DNA of 45,744 nucleotides from Rhizophagus sp. LPA8_4_AMF. Its lineage: Eukaryota; Glomeromycota; Glomeromycetes; Glomerales; Glomeraceae. The stretch is from contig JADRCO010000173.1 of the NCBI GenBank assembly GCA_021464525.1, positions 1-45,744 of the forward strand, read 5' to 3'. The position numbers and the translations under genes were made by a program. Positions within the stretch are counted from its first letter, which is position 1. Every line of letters begins with the position of its first letter. Below the pieces are notes generated by a model, which saw nothing but the letters and a program-made list of their open reading frames with translations, did no database searches and had not been told where the DNA came from. Shown piece by piece: positions 1 through 11,454 of the stretch.

Positions 1-404
1 TTTTTATTTTTAATTAATTCACTTATTATGTTTCTTATTAGCAGAAAAATTTCTTCACAAATTAATTGAGTTCGATTTATAAAAGTTTATTCAATTAATT
101 ACACTAGAAATGTAACTCTTAAATAAATTAAAACACAAGCCGTGAAGCCCGCTTCGGACCCTTTAACGGTTCCGTCACTAGTTTTTATAGTAATAAAACT
201 TTTTCTTATTTACTTCTTTATAATATTGTTCATCTAACTAATCAGTTAATTTTTTTTCACTATAATACAAATCAATTTTTTTATACCAATATAATATAAA
301 ATGATTCGAATTTTTTTTTAGTTGTAAATAATATCCAACTTTGTATTAATTACAATTGCAAAAAAAGTACTGAAATGTGACGTTTACTGAATTTTATTAA
401 TTAT
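1..404. other. AT-rich intergenic, nothing recognised
   Basis: No open frame, RNA gene or clear repeat was seen. The only compositional oddity is a short GC-richer patch near 135-175. Confidence 0.5.
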
Positions 405-900
405 AGCAGCTTTACTATTATCCTTTTTTGGAAAAAAAATATGAATTTTCGCATCATGCGCGAATTTCTTGTAAATTGGAATCACTGATCAAGAACAAAT
501 CTTGCTCCTATTCTTCAACATAAACTCAACATTTCTTTCTTTAATTTGTAGAAGCTTTTAATAATTTTAAAATATTGATTACTTATGTTAAAAGTATAAC
601 AATATTTTAAAAATAAAGTGTGTTTATGTTTAAATTTTTGACATGCTAGCTTTAAGCCTTCCAATAAAAATTTGAAGAGATATCTTTCGTTTAATTTTAT
701 AGAACCAAATAAATAATAATTTTTTAAGAATTTAATTTATTTTATTATCGGTATAATCCATATATTAACGTTAAGAAGTTATTCCTTCTTTACGTGCCAC
801 ATATTTAATGTGATATTGGCCATAATAAGAGTTTTTGTATGATTCAAAATGATTATGCGCGACTGAACTATTAAAATAATTTCCTATTAATTACAACAAG
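405..900 (+). repeat. Diverged dispersed repeat, copy 1 of 2
   Basis: This stretch aligns by eye with 21135-21600 in the same orientation. Shared blocks include the segment around 'CACTGATCAAGAA' (485 and 21206), 'TTTCTTTAATTTGTA' (537 and 21245), 'AACAATATTTTAAA' (598 and 21319), 'CACATATTTAATGTG' (798 and 21486) and 'CGACTGAAC' (859 and 21561). Divergence and small gaps suggest an old non-coding element. No terminal repeats or coding potential were seen, so the class is unknown. Confidence 0.65.
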
Positions 901-2290
901 AATTTTACTATGATCTCATGTACCTGATCTTTACACTATAAATAACTATTATCATCGCCACCAAAAAATGATATCCTGACAGATTTTACCAGGGCACAGA
1001 TATTATTTTTTTTAACTTAGACCCACTTCCTTATCCTTATCCTAATCCTAATCCTAAGTAAAGCAATTAATAGTATCTGTTTCCTGGTATTAAACCTTCA
1101 CGTTGGGCTGTATTTTTATTTTCTCCTCTTACGAGTTCTAATAATATTATTATACATTAGAACCGAGTTGGCTATCCAATTTTACAAAGCTAAAACTTTA
1201 TGTAAGAAACAAACAATATGTTAGTAACCATATAATTTAAAAGAAACTTTCTTTCATATAAAGACTATAAACTCTATTTAAACCTTAGATTAATTATTTT
1301 ATCGTATTTCAGTAATTTGTGCTCGTATATCTACAAGTTCGCATTTAATAGCTGTAGAAAATACATTATTCAATATTTGTTAGTCGATTTATGTAAATCA
1401 GCGCACTACAATTAATTAGCACGTCATGCTGCATTTGAGTCTACACACGTGTTTACTATTTATCATTTACGGCGTGTCATTTGGCTTGATAAATAATAAT
1501 AAAAAAAATCCAATAGTATTAATATTGTAATAATATCAGCTGGCATAATTTATATTGTAATGACTACTTAAATAGTATTAATATTGTGTATTTACTATTT
1601 ACATCGAATAGTTTGTTCGTTTAACTAATTGTTACACAATACTATCACGTGTGTAAAATATCACTATAATAAGTGAAATTACTCTAATAATAATATTTTA
1701 CAAAAACGGGTTGCTAAAATATTTATTTATGTAATATAAAAAAATTTGTCTTATAAATTAAAATTTGGTGAAATTATATCATTAAGATGATTCTAGTGAT
1801 ATTAAATAAAAATATATATTAATAAGGAGTCTAGAAAGTCACAAACAGATCCTCACGCTCTAAATCCTTATTATTACTTAAACTATAAAATAATACCAAG
1901 ATTTGTCTAAAGTCATAAACTCTAAAACTTCTTTACATTAAAAACTTTTGGAAAAAAAAAGAATATGTAATAACTATATTTAATAGGTAAATAGCATGAA
2001 ATTATCATCTATATCAAGACCCATTGAATCTTAAATAGGGGGTTTGATTTTTACAAACTGATTTTACAAATTCGAAACAAATTAATCTCGGTTAGATTAA
2101 TGATCTGCATAATTCTGGCCAGAATTTCAATATCCGTCTAAAGCGGCAGATCACGTGATAGGCGGAATGATCGTGATTAGTCCGTGAGAATAGTAATTGT
2201 AAACCGTAATTACAAAGTCGTCAAACAGGCAACGCAACAAAGCCATGTTAACATGGCGTGAAAAGGTCTAAAAAATATTATTTCTCGCAT
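901..2290. other. AT-rich intergenic with one palindrome motif
   Basis: No gene is visible. At 2111-2126 there is a perfect AATTCTGGCCAGAATT palindrome, followed near 2152 by a TCACGTGA site. The same pair of motifs recurs elsewhere in the window, inside inverted-repeat elements, so 2060-2220 is probably a remnant of one. Confidence 0.45.
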
Positions 2291-2299
2291 CCAGAAAGC

Positions 2300-3500
2300 G
2301 ACAATTCTCTACGACACGAAAACTACGTCAAATGAGAACCATATTTTTAACACTTAGTCTTAGATGCATACTAAGAAGGTTCAGTACGAATCGTATACAA
2401 AGATATACTAGTTCCGATGATCAATCAAACGAATGGAAAGTATATTGGAATCAATGGCCTTTATACACCAGACAACTTAGAACTGTGAATCTTTTTTTTG
2501 ATGTACATTTTCTTAATGAATAATATCCACAACGTCAAACAACAAATCAGAAGCTTATTATATGCATGCGGATCTTTTCAAGAAGAAACTGAAAACAAAT
2601 TCAAAATTGAAAATATCAACAAATTTAAAAATTGTAGAAATGATAATTTAACCAATGCAAAAATCAAGCTAAAATGCTAAATAGCATATTGGAACGTAAA
2701 CCACAAAGAATCACCCTCGACTGACTACACTACACAGACGAACATACGATCGAGAAATGTTTCACTAATGACCCAACTATTATTCGAAACGGAAGTAACA
2801 AAACACTTCCAATTACTGGAATCGAGTAAAGAAAAATTTACAAAATTTCATATTACAACCATATGGGCAAAATTCTACGAACAGATTTCAACTATAAACC
2901 CAGACATCATGGACGATTTAATAGCCCTTTTCCCACTTTTAGAACTTAATGAAACCATCAACAAAGTGGCGGGCATTAGCGGTATCAAATATGAGGACAC
3001 TAATAATGACGTATTAGAATTTCTTGTAGATTTGTAGATTTTTTAATACATGTCTTACGTTAACAACCTTTAATGGGATAAAGCAATGTTATTACAATTT
3101 CAAAACCAAAGGATTGGGACTGTCAAATCAATCAAACACGTCCGATAATACTATTAGAACTTTTAGAAAACTGTTCGTTAAATTACTTACTAATAGACTT
3201 AATAAAATTCTTTCTACCTACAATTAATAGGGTGGATTAATAGGTCAATCTATCTATCAACCACAGCAAGCTATCCAACACGTGATTGAGACATATAATA
3301 GACATAATATCAACAACAAAGAATATTTGGATTGGCTTACAAGACATCAGTAAAGTTACGAAGGGTCAACATTTTATTTCCTGCAGACAAGCTCTGAAAT
3401 CCCTAGCGATCGCGACAATCATTTGAGGATTTGTAGCGAAGAGTTTAAACTTTAAAGTCAGAATTCTTGGTACGGATTTAAAATGATAATGACCTCGTTA
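2300..3500 (+). mobile_element. LINE remnant A: linker and first reverse-transcriptase motifs, broken
   Basis: Translated pieces in several frames follow the order of a LINE ORF2. Around 2660-2730 comes a KMLNSILERKPQRITLD-like linker motif. At 2768-3037 an 89-codon frame contains WAKFYEQI, then a block ending NETINKVAGISGIKYED, which resembles the 'I..lp..KA.G.SGI.YE' stretch before the RT palm. Around 3140-3220 there are pieces like RPI.LLE.L and KLLTNRLNKIL, and around 3325-3360 WIGLQDISK, which corresponds to the conserved 'LQD(M/I)SKAYD' motif. Frames change several times and the catalytic part is absent, so this is a dead, 3'-truncated copy. The family assignment comes from motif recall, not from a search. 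Confidence 0.7.
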
Positions 3501-3898
3501 TATTTGTGGGTGAAGAAAGAGATTTCGAAGGGAGGGTAAAAGTAGTGTATCCTATTGATGGTACAACCCATATAATTATCACGACACAAAAATTTATTTG
3601 AATAGTATATTATTTGTTATAGTTAACGAAAAATATAATACGCCGTTAACTTTTTAATAATACAAAGTATGGATATTATCAACTAACCATTGTTATTATA
3701 AAGCAATTATTTAAGTTACATATTACACTAAGTTCACATTTACAGTGCATTGAAATTTGCCAATTTTCCTTACATAGTAAAATAAAAGTACAAGTACACC
3801 CGTCAACGAAGTACGAATTATCTCTATATATAACGTACATCCATTTAAATTTATCTATTTACATTACTTTCGAACTCTTTTTCTTGTTTTAAAAAAGA
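3501..3898 (+). promoter_or_regulatory. Upstream region of the cupredoxin-like gene, TATA-like site
   Basis: This is a non-coding gap between the LINE remnant and the next gene. A TATATATAA stretch at about 3825-3833 lies some 65-75 bases before the ATG at 3899 and is a reasonable TATA box candidate. The rest is AT-rich without recognised motifs. Confidence 0.3.
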
Positions 3899-4711
3899 AT
3901 GTTTCAAAAAATTATTATTTATTTTTTGGCTATCTTTGTTTTCGCAGTTAATTATGGTAATGCAGTAGATATCGAAGTTGGAGATGGTTATTATCCGTTT
4001 GACCCCATGATCACTAGTGCATATTATGATGAGCCTGTAGGTTTTATTTCATTTAAATCAACATGCAATAAATTCTTTTAAATAAAAATAAATATTATTA
4101 TTTTTTTTTATTAGGTAATATTTATAAGAATAGGCACTAAGACGTTTATTCTCGATGAATATGATGGTTGTACAAAATCCGAAAGACCTGGTTCTTGTAA
4201 GTAAAAATGTTATACACTTTCTCGTCAGTTATATATGCTATCATCATTACTTTCTATTAAAAAATGGGGGTTTTTTTTTCTAAAATTAGTTCATGCAGTA
4301 TTAACGGATGAACAACCGAAAGCTACATTTATACCTAAAAATACCGGAAGAACTGAATTTAGAATACACACTAATGAACCCGGCTGTGGGTATCAGAATG
4401 AATGTGTTATTTTTGCATGGAAAAACCCGCAAGGACCTAAAGAACCAAAGACAAACCAAACATTTCCTAATAATAATGACGATAATAATAATAGTAGTAG
4501 TAGTAGTAACAATAATAACAATAATAGTAACAATAATAACAATAATAACAACAATAACAATAATAACAACAACAATAATAATAACAATAATAATACCACC
4601 ATTATAACTAATGGTGCCGGCAATAATGTTCAAATATCCACCATTATTTGTAATTGTAGCGTAATAGTTTTTGCTATTATAGGTGTAGTGATGACCCATT
4701 TCATACTCTAA
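3899..4711 (+). CDS. Secreted cupredoxin-like protein, Asn-rich, C-terminally anchored (3 exons)
   Basis: My model has exons 3899-4036, 4115-4196 and 4290-4711 (introns GTAGGT..TTAG and GTAAGT..TTAG), giving 213 residues in an unbroken frame. Residues 1-22 are a signal peptide ending in YGNA. Residues 23-118 look like a plastocyanin/cupredoxin fold: VDIEVGDGYYPFDP opens like other fungal extracellular cupredoxins, and 'PVIFIRIGTKTFILDE..GCTKSERPGSF' matches the 'GD.V.F....H.V....C..S..PG.F' pattern. Cys65, Cys106 and Cys112 could form a disulfide. The usual copper-binding His at the GTKTF position is missing and no clear C-H-M ligand set is seen, so it may not bind copper, like plant early-nodulin-like proteins. 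Residues of about 130-180 are almost pure Asn/Ser, encoded by an AAY triplet repeat. The last 25 residues are hydrophobic: a GPI signal or a membrane segment. The fold call is moderate; the exon structure is good. Confidence 0.65.
4471..4606 (+). repeat. AAT/AAC triplet repeat inside a coding exon
   Basis: This imperfect run of AAT, AAC and a few AGT codons encodes the poly-Asn/Ser linker of the cupredoxin-like protein. It is likely length-variable by slippage. On the opposite strand it creates long spurious poly-Leu and poly-Ile frames, which are not genes. Confidence 0.85.
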
Positions 4712-5281
4712 ATCATTTTTTTAGATGGAATACGTAACTTAGAAAGAATCCCATTGTATGTAGTAATGTTTTGAGCGAAACTAGTTTCACTTAATTGATC
4801 TACAAAGAATTAGGGTCTCGGAGGTTTCGGAATTCACCGAGTGAAACACTTCGGACCTTGAAAATAGATTCGCCCGAAATGCTAGTATGTAGTAGTATTG
4901 TTTTGTTAACCTGCATAAATTGATCAAAATCATAATCTTTTTTTCATCTATTTGACAAACAATAAACAATCAAGTTTTACAAGCGCATTATTTTTCTTCA
5001 TGCTTGTGTATTTTTGAGCAGAGAAAAAAAAAATTAAATCATGCTGGCATATTATCGAATAGATGAATAGATGTGTAACACTCTCCTTGCATATCTTCTT
5101 ATAATTAGTCCGGAATGTAACAAAGGACTTGTTTTAGCATCCCGATTCCCGATGTCTCCCGCTCGATAAATGAGTTGATGCTAGTTGGCTAATACCGTTT
5201 CACATCATCTTAATAAGCAAGTATCCGTGTTGCAAATATAAATCTTAACCATCAAATATGCAACTATATGCAAGTTGATGT
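4712..5281. other. Intergenic, nothing recognised
   Basis: This is the 3' flank of the cupredoxin-like gene. No coding potential or structured repeat was seen. Confidence 0.4.
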
Positions 5282-5440
5282 ACCCTTTTTTGTATTAATC
5301 TTTCCGTCTTTTTCCGTAATAACTCATATTTCCGGAATTAATAACATTATATCACGGAATTTAACGAATTATTCATTTTCCGGGAATGAATCATTTTTGC
5401 GGAGTTTCTACAGAAATAACGGATAAAATTTTTTATAGAG
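5282..5440. mobile_element. Small inverted-repeat element (MITE), family P, copy 1
   Basis: The right end reads ...ACGGATAAAATTTTTTATAG. The left end begins ACCCTTTTTTGTATTAATC, an eroded inverse of it. The interior shares 'CTCATATTTCCGGAATTAA' and 'CGGAATTTAACGAATTATT'-type blocks with the copy at 16227-16409. It is non-coding and about 160 bp. Confidence 0.6.
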
Positions 5441-5755
5441 CATACGATAACTAAATATTACTTTGACCCAGACGCGTAATATTTGAGTGTGATATTTATA
5501 ATATTTGTAATGTGATATATAGATATATAATTTTCTCGAAAAATAAAAAAAAATATTTTTTTTTTCACGAGAACGAAACAAAACAAGTTTTTCTTTTAAG
5601 TATTAATTCTGTGCAAAAAAATGTATTTTTATTTCATAAAATAAAAAAACTATTTTATTTTTTCGATATTTGCAGGTTTTAACATTTGAATTTTGAATTA
5701 TGAGGTGCAAAATATTAGATTCTTTTACTTTATTATTGGTAATTATAACAAATAT

Positions 5756-5926
5756 CCCTATAAAAAATTTTTATCCGAATATTTCCATTATTTCTCCATG
5801 GCTTTCGTAAAAATTCCGGAAAATGATACTGACATTCACGGATATCCGTGTTAGAGAGATGAAATTTTCCACATTCACGGAAAAAACATGGAAATATAAA
5901 ACACGGATCAACGTTTTTTCACTGGG
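5756..5926. mobile_element. MITE family P, copy 2
   Basis: It starts CCCTATAAAAAATTTTTATC and ends ...CACGGATCAACGTTTTTTCACTGGG as an eroded inverse, about 171 bp. It contains several short CACGGA/TCCGTG inverted motifs. The open frame running through it (from 5823) is not considered a gene. Confidence 0.55.
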
Positions 5927-6044
5927 AACAGCGCTTGTTTTCCCTTTGAATTTGGATTATCGTATCCTTCCGATTTTAAGCACCACATTTTTAAAGGAAA
6001 TTTTCACTAAAGTTTGGGAGTGGTGTTTAAATTCGGAAGTTTTT

Positions 6045-6430
6045 TTATACTTTTTTCTATACTTCGAAAAATTTTATTTGTCCCTGCATCAAATTATTTA
6101 CATTCGGGAGAATGGCTTCTTTTATTCCTTCTTATGAAAATAGTAATACATATTATATAGAGAATAATATTTTTTTTATTTTTACTTCATTTTTTTTATA
6201 TAGATTCATTTATTTTTTCTTTTAATCGGGGTCGTTTTAATTTGGAATAGGGAACAGGTCATGCCTCAAGTTCCAGAGAATAACAGGCGGGACGACTCCT
6301 TGCACAGCTTGGGGTAGGAGCAACTTATTTATTTGGTTTAGTTTATCTTTGTAATGGTAGCAACTATTTGTTTTGTTGCTCCCCCGTTTTCCTGTCTTCA
6401 TATTAAAAATAAAAATAAAAAAATAAATTT
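6045..6430 (+). mobile_element. LINE 3' end (untranslated region), first tandem copy
   Basis: This stretch aligns with 7640-7965 in the same orientation. Shared blocks include 'ATTTACATTCGGGAG', 'TATATAGAGAA(T/C)AATATTTTTTT', 'TTCTTTAATCGG', 'GAACAGGTCA(T/A)GCC(T/C)CAAGTTC' and 'TAGCA(A/G)CTAATTGTTTT'. It finishes at about 6400-6427 in an A-rich tail (AAAATAAAAATAAAAAAAT) like that of a LINE. Only the 3' UTR of this copy is present, a typical 5'-truncated insertion. The second copy carries coding sequence just upstream, which ties this repeat to the LINE 3' end. Confidence 0.65.
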
Positions 6431-6479
6431 GAATTGTAGTTGTTTGGATGGGACCGATGGGTAGAAGTATATACTCATC

Positions 6480-7965
6480 CGACATGACGACACTGCCGGT
6501 AATTTACACAGGCAGCACTATATTTAACCCATCATCTACTATACCGACTCACAGAACGTCATATCAACCTATCATAATGTTACTAACAAATTTATATCGC
6601 AAAGGAGAAATTTAAAATTAAATGTCACCTTACTTGACGCCTAATTGAAACCATAGTGCATAAGAAAAAGCTTAGAGTAACTTTTACTAAAGTTAAATCA
6701 TACTCAAATGACCTTTACAACGACATGGCAGACGATTTAGCTAATAGAGGAAGAAATAGACCTCTTATTGGAATTAACCCTAAAGTCATACCTAACTCAC
6801 TTATGATGCCCATATGGAATAGTATAGGACCTGTAGACAGAGGCATTAGAAAATATTGTAAAAATATTATCGAAGCAATAACGTATAGAACATACAATAA
6901 ACCATTACAACACTTGCTCGAGAGACATTGCATCATCGACATCGACCGGTAAGACTGGATTCATCACAACCCCACCTCAGAAGTTTGCAGAGAAACCAAA
7001 ACGAAATCCGACGCATATAAAGTGAAAATCCTCAATCATATACTACCATGTGGAGATACATTACCAAAACACTACCTTTTACTATATCCACTAGGAGACA
7101 TACTCTGCCCAATTTGTAACACTTAGGCTTCTGCTCGAAACTTCAAAGCAAACTTAACGACATCATTGAAATACATAAATTTCTATTTTACCAACAGAAC
7201 TTAGATAACGCAAAGGAGGACACGTATTTCCTTAAAGATGAAATTAATGTATTAGAATGTCTACAACCTATTACAGCCGACACACATCCTATTTACCCTT
7301 ATTATAATTATACACCAATTAGTCCACATGGACCAATTTAATTTATAGTTACACTAAAAAGTTCTCTGTCTTTAGGAAGGTCACCATTGAATTTCTTTCT
7401 CGTTCGATTCAGGCATCATAAAAATGGTGTGGGCATACCATAACAAGGAATTCAAGAAGTGGGAACTTACTCATAATATAACAAAACGTAAGAAAACGTG
7501 ATACTATCATAATCATCCACGGAAAGAGAAACGTAAAAAACACACGGACGATATCGTGTCAGATCAACACAGGTAATGGGAATAACAAGACATTTCGGAT
7601 AACTCGCAACATCACATAATTGTTCCATTATAGTGGTGTATATTTCTTCTAATTACTTACATTCGGGAGGGTTGGCTTCATTTATACCAAATTTTCAAAA
7701 TAGTAAAGTATCTTATATAGAGAACAATATTTTTTTTTACTTCGTATAGATTTTTTTCTGTTTTTTTTAGTTAGATTCGTTTATTTTTCTTTAATCGGAT
7801 CGTCACAATTTGGGATGAGAACAGGTCAAGCCCCAAGTTCGTTAAAATAACACACGGGAATACTCCTCGAGAGTGGTTAGGAAGTAATTTATATATATCA
7901 GATATAGTCTAACTTTCGTATAAGTTAGCAGCTAATTGTTTTATTACTCCTCAGCTTCTTGTCTG
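6480..7965 (+). mobile_element. LINE remnant B: RNase H tail, C-terminus and 3' UTR
   Basis: Near 6510 a frame reads TGSTIFNPSST, an RNase H block. At 6656-6952 there follows a 98-codon frame with VTFTKVKSYSNDLYNDMADDL, matching the RNase H 'vKaHsg...Ne.AD.LA..g' end. Around 7000-7125 the same frame continues with 'AYKVKILNHILPCGDTLP' and then CPIC, the zinc-knuckle half of fungal LINE ORF2. Around 7425-7500 comes VWAYHNKEFKKWE..ITKRKK, the usual basic C-terminus. The 3' UTR spans 7640-7965. Frames are broken by stops and shifts, and EN and RT are absent (5' truncation), so it is inactive. Confidence 0.75.
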
Positions 7966-8073
7966 TATAGGAAATTGATCCATAGATAGTCCTAAACCAA
8001 GAAGGAGAAAAGGAAAAGAGCGAATAAATGTTGGATATTTCCTTATAGTATCTTGCATAATGTAGTTGTCTCC

Positions 8074-8217
8074 GTTGTAGACCAAACGTGAATTTGTCCC
8101 AAACCTGCACATCGGCCTAAATTAGAAGATCGTCGCTGGTCTTAAGGCATCATTAAAATGGGCTTCTAATCTAGGCCGATGTGCAGATTTGGGACAAATG
8201 CACGTTTGGTCTACAAC
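8074..8217. repeat. Near-perfect 55-bp inverted repeat with 34-bp loop
   Basis: The left arm 8074-8128 (GTTGTAGACCAAACGTG...) and right arm 8163-8217 (...CACGTTTGGTCTACAAC) are reverse complements with only 3 mismatches in 55. The spacer is 8129-8162. The low divergence marks it as the youngest or most constrained hairpin in the window. It could be a small foldback transposon or a hairpin-RNA locus. No target duplication was clear. Confidence 0.85.
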
Positions 8218-8939
8218 ATCTCCAATCAATATTTTATTAAAGCAAGTGCTGCGGTTCCACAAAAGATGACTCATAATTATATTGATCATATGATCATGCA
8301 TGCAAAATCAGAGAATATGATTATCCAATAAAATTCCGAAACGTTAAGCCTTCAGTTTGTTCTTGTCTTTTTTATATAAAATAAAATTCCGAAATGATAT
8401 CATAATTATAATCTATAAATACCAGTTTATCTAAGATATATTTAACTTATGTATACAGTAATGAGATACTGCGTATCAATAAAATTGGTGGCTTGTGTTA
8501 ATTTATGTCTGTATTACAGTCAAAAAAAGAATATTGTGGTTTTGTAGCATACAAACGACTTTTTATTATAAGTTTGAGAACAACATTAGTATTCATATTA
8601 CCTTCGTACATGTGTATTTTTTCTGATAATAACTAAATTAGGTTAGTTAGGTTGTTGCTTTTTAATTGATTATGTATTACTTAATCATGATTATACATCC
8701 GCAAAGAGTCATTGATATCATCTATACTTTTCATATGAAAAGCTTATACAACAAAAAAAATATATTTATACGGTCCTTTTTCTTTTTTTTATCACACATC
8801 TCTCATTCCTCTATCCTTGGCAACCCACTTTTAACTTTTTTTTCACGCAATAAGTCCCTATATAGGTGTCCCTATCTAAGCATACCATCTGGTCAGGAGC
8901 AAACTTAAACAAGAAAAAAAAACTTGACGTAAAAAAAAA
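8218..8939. other. Intergenic, nothing recognised
   Basis: AT-rich, with some short palindromes such as TTGATCATATGATCA near 8282. The small open frames here have no recognisable content. Confidence 0.4.
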
Positions 8940-10500
8940 CATGGTATCCGTCATATATGTACTGTGTTTATTGTGCGGGACTGTTTTCAGACAACATATA
9001 GGTAACAAGTTGAAACTTGTTTTGTAGGTAAAAACCATATCTGATATTAGAAATCATCCTGTCAGTATAGACGCTTTTTTGGTGCTTTTTTTTACGCGTT
9101 TTATGTCCTGTCAAAGAATTATTACCTTCATATTTGATTTCTTTCAATTTTCTTTAGGCTGATTAACTGAAATCAATGGAAATGGTACTTTTAAGGCCAT
9201 CAAGATGATGCTAAATTTGGTGTCTACTTACGATAAAGGACAGGTTAGGGCTGTTATTCGAGGCTAGGGCCACATCATTAGGTGGTAAGTATAAATTATA
9301 ATAGTTTGCCGGATGGACGTATGAGTAGGTGTGCACTGCAGGGTTCACTGAAAGTCTTCCGGATGGTGAGCTGTTATGATTGGCATAGGAGTTTATGTGC
9401 TCGTAGTACGTACTAACGTACCATATGCTACTGGCTAGTAGTTATTGCTTTGTGCACAAAGTCGTCAATGTCGTAGCTACAATGATGCCACATAGGCGAT
9501 TCCACAAGCTGATTCATATGGAAGGGCAGGCCGTGGTGCTCGTTGGAAATGACACATATCCCTTATGTCATGTCACTTAATTATTGTTATTGAATACTAT
9601 ATGAGACATTTACCATAGATCCTATGATGGCCACATAGGTGTCCTGGGGTTCTCTGCTTAGGCATAATTAACAGGGTGGTAAACCTCATATGGTATGAGA
9701 TGATAGTGACTAAAAATTTTGTAAATTTTGTAGAGCTCATTTTTCCTTTAAAATAAATGTTTGGACAATGGATAGATTATCGACAAGATACCGTTAATAT
9801 GGTTGGTCCCCTTACTAGTTTTCTTAACGCATAAGCGAAAAAATACCGAGTTCATCGCAGAATACTGTACTAAAATTATCCTTTTTGTTTGTTTGTTTGT
9901 TTGTGCAGAAAAACAAATTACCTTAAAACACCAATCAGATTTAACATTATAGCACACAAAGGCAACTGAGGAAGAAATAATTGATGATGATCGCGCAAAG
10001 GAAAAAAACGTAAAGACCCAACACAACCTACTGCGGAGGCTGATCAATCTTTGGTTAAACCCGAAATCGGCAACAAAATGATTAATGTCAAAGAAATACT
10101 GGTATATGACGTCCCAATTCCTGAAACACTTTTGCAGTCTGAGGTAAGCCGATATTTCTTAGTTTGAAAGAAACAATGAAAACACAATCAGTAGGATCAA
10201 AATCGAGTTATCGGACTTTCACCTAACCAATTTTTGAGCAAACATCTGGACAACATCGCTCAGTGACTTATGGAAATGAAAAGAAAGAGAGCGGTTTCAA
10301 ACATCCATTTTGAATGTACCGGATTCAATGACCTTAGTAAGTTTGTAGAGTGATTTCAACCCATCAATTCCTGTCGTCAACAGGAATAAAAAGGTTCACT
10401 CTTATTATTAACGCTCGTGGGACTCACAAGATGATTGGATATTTTGAGAAATGGGACGACCTACTTAGGTTTTAAAAAGTCTGTCGTAAAAATGTAAACA
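8940..10500 (+). pseudogene. GC-richer stretch with decayed coding-like pieces, unknown
   Basis: Between about 9170 and 9720 the sequence is visibly richer in G/C than its surroundings but has no long frame. Further on, conceptual translation gives plausible protein-like pieces: around 10000-10140 one ending VKEILVYDVPIPETLLQSE, just before a GTAAGC donor-like site at 10144, and around 10410-10470 INARGTHKMIGYFEKWDDLL. These pieces are in different frames with stops between. I do not recognise the family. It may be a decayed host gene or part of a transposon. Confidence that any of it is expressed is low. Confidence 0.25.
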
Positions 10501-11450
10501 TGTTTTTTATTGTGACTCAAATAAAACAAAGATTTATTTATACACTATTGCACAAGGGCACAAGGCTAATTTTTTATTTTTATTTTTTTATTATTTATTT
10601 ATTAAAAGAAAGAAAAAGAAAATAAAAATAAAAAATTGTATATTATAATTGGTCAAATAAAAAGTGATCAGTTTATTTATTATGATAAGCATATGATAAT
10701 TTTTTCTTTAAAAAAAACAAAAACCATTTTTATAAAAAATCAGGAAAATTAAGTGATGAATTTAATAATGTATTAAAAAAAAAATGATAATAAAACACAT
10801 ATATTACGTAATCCAGTCGTAATCCCTGTCGCACTAATACTAAATTTTGAAAATTGCTTATTTCCGGTCTCATATAGATAGCCGGGTCTATTTATATAAA
10901 AATAAAATCAATTAAAATTATTCTAAGTTCATATTTTTTTACCACCTCCACTCTAAGTAACATCCTTAACCTCACACTTCTTACACTAACAATTATTTTC
11001 TCAAACCATAGTTTAGTTATCAAATTTCACTCTCGGACCACATTAACACATTAATTTTGAACGTTGAAAAATTTCATCTTTTGATCAACATCAATGACAT
11101 CATAAATTACCCATGTAAAATAACCCCAAAAATGCAAACAAGAATAGTTTAACGTCTTTACGGACGCAATACATTATTAAATTATACTTTAAAAAAATTA
11201 TACACTTAAAATAAATATAAAACTACGCCTAACAAATAAAACTGCGCACTAAGTCAGACTGGTCCCTACAGGACCTTCGGGGAAAAACCCTATTATTTCC
11301 AACTCCCCATGAAATAAATTAATACTAATATCAAATCTAATATAAGACCATCACTGCATTAAAAAAATCACGATTAATTTAAGATATACCGAAAGAAAAT
11401 CCAAACGAAAAGCCTTTATTAGTGAAATAATTTGGGTTTATGGAGCCTCT
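10501..11450. other. AT-rich intergenic, low complexity
   Basis: 10570-10640 is an A/T low-complexity stretch that is nearly self-complementary. Around 11250-11310 a short GC-richer piece (TCCCTACAGGACCTTCGGGG) does not fold into a tRNA. No gene is seen. Confidence 0.4.
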
Positions 11451-11454
11451 AACA

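Noticed and set aside
1030-1056. CTTATCCTAATCCTAATCC run, telomere-like
   Set aside because: Only about four imperfect units, not the TTAGGG type of most fungi, and far from any end signature.
4301-4699. Minus-strand poly-Ile/Leu open frames and a second plus-strand frame across the cupredoxin-like exon
   Set aside because: They are produced by the AAY triplet repeat read in other frames. The spliced Asn-rich frame has a signal peptide and clean splice sites.
5823-6137. Plus-strand 104-codon frame
   Set aside because: It begins inside a MITE and runs into the LINE 3' UTR repeat, and its composition is non-protein-like.
8942-9028. Short frame MVSVIYVLCLLCGTVF, faintly like the start of a crinkler-type protein
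   Set aside because: The resemblance is too short, the frame closes after about 25 codons, and no downstream domain was found.
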